Positions 53,749-57,390 of a stretch of 57,390 bases of DNA are shown in pieces; position 1 is the stretch's first letter; each line of letters opens with the position of its first letter. A model generated the notes under the pieces. It was given only the letters and a program-made list of their open reading frames with translations, had not been told where the DNA came from and ran no database searches. The position numbers were made by a program, and so were the translations under genes. The stretch is from Flammeovirga sp. SJP92 (GTDB lineage Bacteria; Bacteroidota; Bacteroidia; Cytophagales; Flammeovirgaceae): positions 1 through 57,390 of the forward strand of contig NZ_LQAQ01000062.1 of NCBI RefSeq assembly GCF_001583495.1. The letters run 5' to 3'.

Positions 53749-55259
53749 ATAATAAAAAATTACCTGACAGCATACCAACAACAAGTGTCAAGATAATCGA
53801 AATTTACAACAAAATTGATAATGAATTATTAGAAACACAACCAGGTTATCAAAGAAAACTTGTTTGGAAAAAACAACACAAGTATGCTTTTATTGAAACA
53901 ATTTTAAAGAATTTCCCTTTTCCTGAAGTATATATTGCTAGTTCAGATATTGATATTGATCAAATGATAGCTAAAGAAGAAATAGTAGATGGTCAACAAA
54001 GACTTTCTACTATTGTAGAATATATCAAAGGCTCTGGAGATTTTAAATCACAAAATAAAATTCCTTCATTTAATCAATTAACTCCATCTGAAAAAAAAGA
54101 GTTTTTGAATTACAAAGTTTCGGTTAAAGATTTAAAAGACATTGATAGAGGTATTGTTACAGAAATCTTTCAAAGAATTAATAGTACCGATTATTCTCTA
54201 AATGGAAATGAAAAAAATAATGCTATGTATGGAGATGGTGAAATTTCTATTTTTTGTAAATTATTAGTTGATCCCTCTTTTGATATTGATAAATCAATGA
54301 CAGACATTAGGATTGAAAAATCCGAAAGAGAATTTATTAATTCATTTTTTACAGAAAATGAAGTATTCTCCGAAAATGATATTAAAAGAATGTTTGATTT
54401 TCAATATACAATGTTAATAATTTCCACACTGATTGAAGGTAATTACTTTGGGAGAAGTACAAAAATAAACCAATACCTTGAAGAGTATAATGCAGCATTT
54501 GAAAAGTCGAACACAATATTAAAGTTGCTTTTAAAATCAATTCAAACTATAAAATCTATTGGACTTCCAAAGGAGAGTTATTGGTTTAATAAAGCTAACT
54601 TATTTACATTAATTATCGAACTATCTAAAGTTGATGAAAGTCAACTTAACCTAGAACTATTAATGTCAGCTTTATTAGAATTAGAATCTAAGGTAGATAT
54701 TTACTTTGATGCAGACACTGTTAAAGATCTTGAAGATATTTCAGAAAATGAAAGAAGATATTTTGAAGTCGCTAGACAAGGTAGCCACGAAAAATCTTCA
54801 AGAGATCATAGAGGTCGTGTCATTTCTGAATTAATAGAAAAATGTAAAACTAAAGAGGTATTTGAGAATAACCCTATAAAATCAATTTCAGATTATTTTA
54901 TAGAAAATAATATAGCATTTAGCAGGTTAATTCCCACAAAAACAGGTCTTTCTAAATCCATAATGGATGCTACACTTCCAGTTCGTGATTTTTTTAAAAA
55001 TACAAACTTTCATGATTATGACTCACAATCAAAAGGACCTGAACATAAAATTTCAAAAAAAGCAATCATTATTGATAATACTCAAGATGAAGTTGACGTA
55101 ACATTATATAAAGCTAATAAAAGAGGAGATACTAGAATATGGTTCAGCGGATTAAAAGAATACTGTAACGCTAATGATACCTTATTTCTATTCTGGAAGA
55201 ATAATAGCCTTTATGTTATAAATTCAAATAAATTTGGTATTGACAAGCTTCCAAAATAA
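53745..55259 (+). CDS. DUF262 (ParB/Srx-fold) protein with unknown C-terminal domain
   Basis: 504 aa. Residues 1-200 form a DUF262 domain with its known signatures: QRKLVW (36-41), VDGQQRLSTI (DGQQR at 82-86) and IFQRINS (142-147). In GmrSD and other defence proteins this domain is an NTP-dependent sensor or nuclease subunit. Residues about 200-390 are helical. Residues about 395-504 form a separate domain with PVRDFFKNTNFHDYDSQSKG and TLYKANKRGDTRIWFSGLKE; the latter part vaguely recalls effector or DNA-binding domains of type II restriction enzymes, but I cannot name it. No HNH or PD-(D/E)XK motif is obvious. It overlaps the upstream gene by 4 bases. Confidence 0.8.
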   Translation: MNNKKLPDSIPTTSVKIIEIYNKIDNELLETQPGYQRKLVWKKQHKYAFIETILKNFPFPEVYIASSDIDIDQMIAKEEIVDGQQRLSTIVEYIKGSGDFKSQNKIPSFNQLTPSEKKEFLNYKVSVKDLKDIDRGIVTEIFQRINSTDYSLNGNEKNNAMYGDGEISIFCKLLVDPSFDIDKSMTDIRIEKSEREFINSFFTENEVFSENDIKRMFDFQYTMLIISTLIEGNYFGRSTKINQYLEEYNAAFEKSNTILKLLLKSIQTIKSIGLPKESYWFNKANLFTLIIELSKVDESQLNLELLMSALLELESKVDIYFDADTVKDLEDISENERRYFEVARQGSHEKSSRDHRGRVISELIEKCKTKEVFENNPIKSISDYFIENNIAFSRLIPTKTGLSKSIMDATLPVRDFFKNTNFHDYDSQSKGPEHKISKKAIIIDNTQDEVDVTLYKANKRGDTRIWFSGLKEYCNANDTLFLFWKNNSLYVINSNKFGIDKLPK

Positions 55260-55293
55260 AAATCATTATATTTTTCTACATTATACAAAAAAA

Positions 55294-55320
55294 GACCCCG
55301 TCGCCAAAAGCCACGGGGTC
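55294..55320 (-). terminator. Terminator of the pfaD gene
   Basis: GACCCCGT at 55294-55301 pairs with ACGGGGTC at 55313-55320. On the minus strand a run of seven T follows. It also lies just after the DUF262 gene and may block read-through from it. Confidence 0.8.
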
Positions 55321-55363
55321 AATCAGAATAAATAAGATATGAATGAACAGCGAAGCGTGAAGC

Positions 55364-56995
55364 CTAATATTTCACACTTGCTGCTTTGAATTTGCCGTCG
55401 ATTTGTACGCCATGCATTTCTAAGTATTGCAATCTGTACAAGTAGGCAGCGCCGTTGAACAATGCGTGAGCAACGTCTACTGCTTTACGGTTTTCCCAGT
55501 TTTCAAGAGGAGTACCTTTTACCCACTCGTTGAATGCACCCATGGCAGGACCACACCAGATTTGGTAATCCAACTCTCTGCCTTTCACACCACGGTTAGC
55601 CCATGATGAAGAAAGTCCTAAGTACCAACGGAAGATCAATGCCATCTTACGCTTTGGATTGTTTTCTGATCTTGTGATTTGCTCTGGATCACGCTCTTGG
55701 AAAAACTCAATACACATCTTCCAGATGTTCTCTAAAGTATCTTGAAAGACCGTCTTTTCTAACGTAGCACGCTCTTTGACTGGAATCGCATCGATGCCGT
55801 CATAAGCGATGTACGTATCATATAATTTTTGTGCTCTTAAAGCGAACAATGTTCCCTTCTTCAACACTTGTAATTTCACTCCCAACTCAAACATATCTGA
55901 TGCTGGCGCCATCATGATGTCTGTCATTCCTGCTTGTGCTAAAACCTTACGAGAGTGGTCTGATGCACCTGATTCTAAACATGCTTGGTTGATTGAACCT
56001 GTTACTACAAACGCCGCACCCATAGCGAAAGCCGCTAATACCGATTGAGGCGTTGAGATACCACCTGCAGCACCTACACGTACTTGCTCAGGGTAGTTCA
56101 ATTCTTCTTGGATTCTGTTTCTTAACAATAACACTGATGGTAATAATGATACCAACGGTCTATTGTCTGTATGTCCACCCGAATCCGCTTCTACAGTGAT
56201 GTCGTCTGCCATTGGTACAGATAATGCCAATGTTGCTTGCTCAGCTGTAATCTGACCTTCTGCTACCAACTTGTCTAAGATCGACTTTGGCGCTGGACGC
56301 ATGAATTTCTCCGCTACTTCTAAACGAGATACTTTTGCGATGATCTTGTTTTCCATATGGATCGATCCATCCGCATTTTTGCGTAACCCTGCTGCTCTGA
56401 ACTTCACTACAAATGGTGTTAAGTCCATAAATGCAGAGGCTTCAATCACTTTCACACCACGCTTTAAGAACAACTCACAAGCTTCACGCTCTAAAGCTAC
56501 CTCATTTGGTGAGTGAATTAAGTTGAACGCATACGGTCCGTTTGGTAATGCCGCTTGGATTTTGTCGATCGCCTGCTCAATTCTTGAAGGAATCAATCCA
56601 CCTGCACCAAATGAACATAACATACCTGCTTTACCCAATGCAATCACTAGGTCTTCCGAAGAAATACCGTTGGCCATTGCACCACCCATATAGTTATATT
56701 TCAAACCATACGCCGCTCTGAATGAAGGATCACCCAATGCTTCAGGAGCATAAGCTGGAATGTTCGCTAAAAGTTCTGCAGACTGTAAATCCGATGAAGA
56801 GGCTGTTCCCATTCCATCTGCTACACCTACTGTACCTTCTTGGTTTCTGATCACAAAAAGCTGTTTGTCTAATTTCTCAAACTGCTGCTTGATCTCCTCC
56901 GTTGTATATTTTGCAAAGCTTGAAGCACCAAACCACTTTGATGTGGACTTGGCAGCTGTCTTTAAGCCGTTGTTTTTTGTCAATGTCGTATTCAT
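55364..56995 (-). CDS. pfaD: PfaD-type enoyl reductase of PUFA synthase
   Basis: 543 aa from the ATG at 56995, chosen because MNTTLTKNNGLK and then the conserved region follow; the frame opens 10 codons upstream. It is the stand-alone flavin-dependent enoyl reductase of anaerobic-type polyunsaturated fatty acid or polyketide synthesis. Landmarks: GVADGMGTASSSDLQ, KYNYMGGAMANGISS, GMLCSFGAGGL, VEADSGGHTDNRP, and the FMN-phosphate region VGAAGGISTPQSVLAAFAMGAAFVVTGSINQ, all of the nitronate-monooxygenase-like TIM-barrel. The long C-terminal extension (about 430-543, FRWYLGLSSSWANRG, WCGPAMGAFN) is the PfaD-specific part. It follows the pfaC-like gene, as in known pfaABCD clusters. Confidence 0.93.
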   Translation of the reverse strand: MNTTLTKNNGLKTAAKSTSKWFGASSFAKYTTEEIKQQFEKLDKQLFVIRNQEGTVGVADGMGTASSSDLQSAELLANIPAYAPEALGDPSFRAAYGLKYNYMGGAMANGISSEDLVIALGKAGMLCSFGAGGLIPSRIEQAIDKIQAALPNGPYAFNLIHSPNEVALEREACELFLKRGVKVIEASAFMDLTPFVVKFRAAGLRKNADGSIHMENKIIAKVSRLEVAEKFMRPAPKSILDKLVAEGQITAEQATLALSVPMADDITVEADSGGHTDNRPLVSLLPSVLLLRNRIQEELNYPEQVRVGAAGGISTPQSVLAAFAMGAAFVVTGSINQACLESGASDHSRKVLAQAGMTDIMMAPASDMFELGVKLQVLKKGTLFALRAQKLYDTYIAYDGIDAIPVKERATLEKTVFQDTLENIWKMCIEFFQERDPEQITRSENNPKRKMALIFRWYLGLSSSWANRGVKGRELDYQIWCGPAMGAFNEWVKGTPLENWENRKAVDVAHALFNGAAYLYRLQYLEMHGVQIDGKFKAASVKY

Positions 56996-57032
56996 CTTTT
57001 TGAATGAATAATTAAGTGTTATCAATATGTTT

Positions 57033-57171
57033 CAAGTGTTAAGCGCTAGCGTCACTTGGAACTGTTTATTGGCGAAGTCTCCCGACTTCGAATCCTACTT
57101 TGTGTTTATTTCGAAGTCGGGAGACTTCGCCAATGTGTCATCACAAGTGACGCCTATCGGCTTAACACTTG
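57033..57171. repeat. Large cruciform-forming repeat between the pfaC-like gene and pfaD
   Basis: Outer arms 57033-57058 and 57144-57171 (CAAGTGTTAAGC...GTCACTTG and CAAGTGACGCC...GGCTTAACACTTG) are inverted to each other and each self-complementary. Inside are two perfect 25-bp inverted arms, 57068-57092 and 57110-57134 (core CGAAGTCTCCCGACTTCG), around a 17-base loop. The outer arms share the AGTG..AAGCC..GGCGTCACT plan of the family A REPs. A BIME-like structure, or an attenuator inside the operon. Confidence 0.8.
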
Positions 57172-57184
57172 CGATATAGGCATT

Positions 57185-57214
57185 ATCAACCCATGATTTA
57201 AATCATGGGTTGAT
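57185..57214. repeat. Perfect 30-bp palindrome
   Basis: ATCAACCCATGATTT followed directly by AAATCATGGGTTGAT, 15-bp arms without spacer. The CCCATGATT/AATCATGGG core resembles the family D hairpins at 39650 and 46166. It lies 14 bp downstream of the pfaC-like stop. Confidence 0.8.
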
Positions 57215-57227
57215 GATGTGGATTGAA

Positions 57228-57390
57228 TTAACCAATTACTAAAGAAAGGTCCGTTAATTCATAGATTCTCAAATCGCCTTTCCAAAGGTTCGCATCTACA
57301 AGGATTACGACTTTACCGTTTTCCTTCGTTACTTCTTTGATATGGCAATCCAAGTTCATTGTTGGGTCACCTTGAAGGATTTGACCTCTG
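57228..57390 (-). CDS. C-terminal end of a pfaC-like PUFA synthase subunit (partial)
   Basis: The last 53 codons of a gene running in from the right edge, read on the minus strand from 57389: RGQILQGDPTMNLDCHIKEV, then an ILVDANLWKGDLRIYELTDL stretch and a stop at 57228-57230. This fits the end of a FabA-like hotdog dehydratase domain, where the last strands read as xIxVDGxxIYxxxDLxV. In PUFA synthases the FabA-like domains close PfaC, and the gene just before pfaD is pfaC, so this identity is likely. Confidence 0.7.
   Translation of the reverse strand, partial: RGQILQGDPTMNLDCHIKEVTKENGKVVILVDANLWKGDLRIYELTDLSLVIG

Noticed and set aside
1-57390. tRNA, rRNA or riboswitch genes
   Set aside because: No cloverleaf with a GGTTCRA-type T-loop, no rRNA words and no known riboswitch core were noticed on reading; a covariance-model search was not possible here.

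Overview
The window reads as chromosomal DNA of a marine, Flammeovirga-like Bacteroidota (order Cytophagales). This is inferred from AT-rich intergenic DNA, many lipoproteins with a C-terminal lipobox Cys, type IX secretion (T9SS) sorting tails, a hybrid two-component system, candidate -7 boxes of the form TAnnTTTG, an agarase-type GH86 enzyme, and PUFA-synthase (pfa) genes. No rRNA, tRNA, CRISPR array or replication origin was seen.

Region by region. 1-2.4 kb: tandem DUF3137 membrane-protein genes ending in a decayed third copy. 2.6-5.8 kb: small enzymes, lipoproteins and a MITE-like repeat. 6.1-13.0 kb: a giant secreted protein with beta-propellers, a di-haem cytochrome c module, a CBM3, PKD domains and a T9SS tail. 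13.6-19.8 kb: a tiny membrane protein, a broken M28 peptidase gene, a TonB-C protein, two lipoprotein-type genes, a MORN-repeat protein and a HAD phosphatase. 20-28.3 kb: a GT-C-like membrane protein coupled to a discoidin/NADase-type glycan-binding protein, an S9 peptidase, an SPFH protein and a divergent MreB paralogue. 28.7-40.7 kb: a polysaccharide-utilisation unit made of a very large GH86 enzyme, its adjacent hybrid two-component regulator, and an AraC-like regulator. 40.8-42.8 kb: a metallophosphatase, then a wHTH/nucleotidyltransferase toxin-antitoxin pair with a palindromic operator on its promoter. 43-48.1 kb: lipoproteins, including second copies of two families seen near 4 and 15 kb.

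46-51 kb is dense in repeated hairpins of several families. At its centre is a REP-associated tyrosine transposase (RAYT) gene bracketed by two nearly identical blocks of about 180 bp, each an inverted pair of REP hairpins. Immediately beyond lies a compact three-gene cassette (50.9-55.3 kb): a cytosine-C5 methyltransferase fused to an integrase-like arm domain, a nucleotidyltransferase-fold protein, and a DUF262 (ParB/Srx-fold) protein with an unrecognised C-terminal domain. The genes abut or overlap, and the first is preceded by four direct repeats. This is the best candidate for an undescribed, probably defence-related, system. The window ends in pfaD and the 3' end of a pfaC-like gene, separated by a large cruciform-forming repeat.
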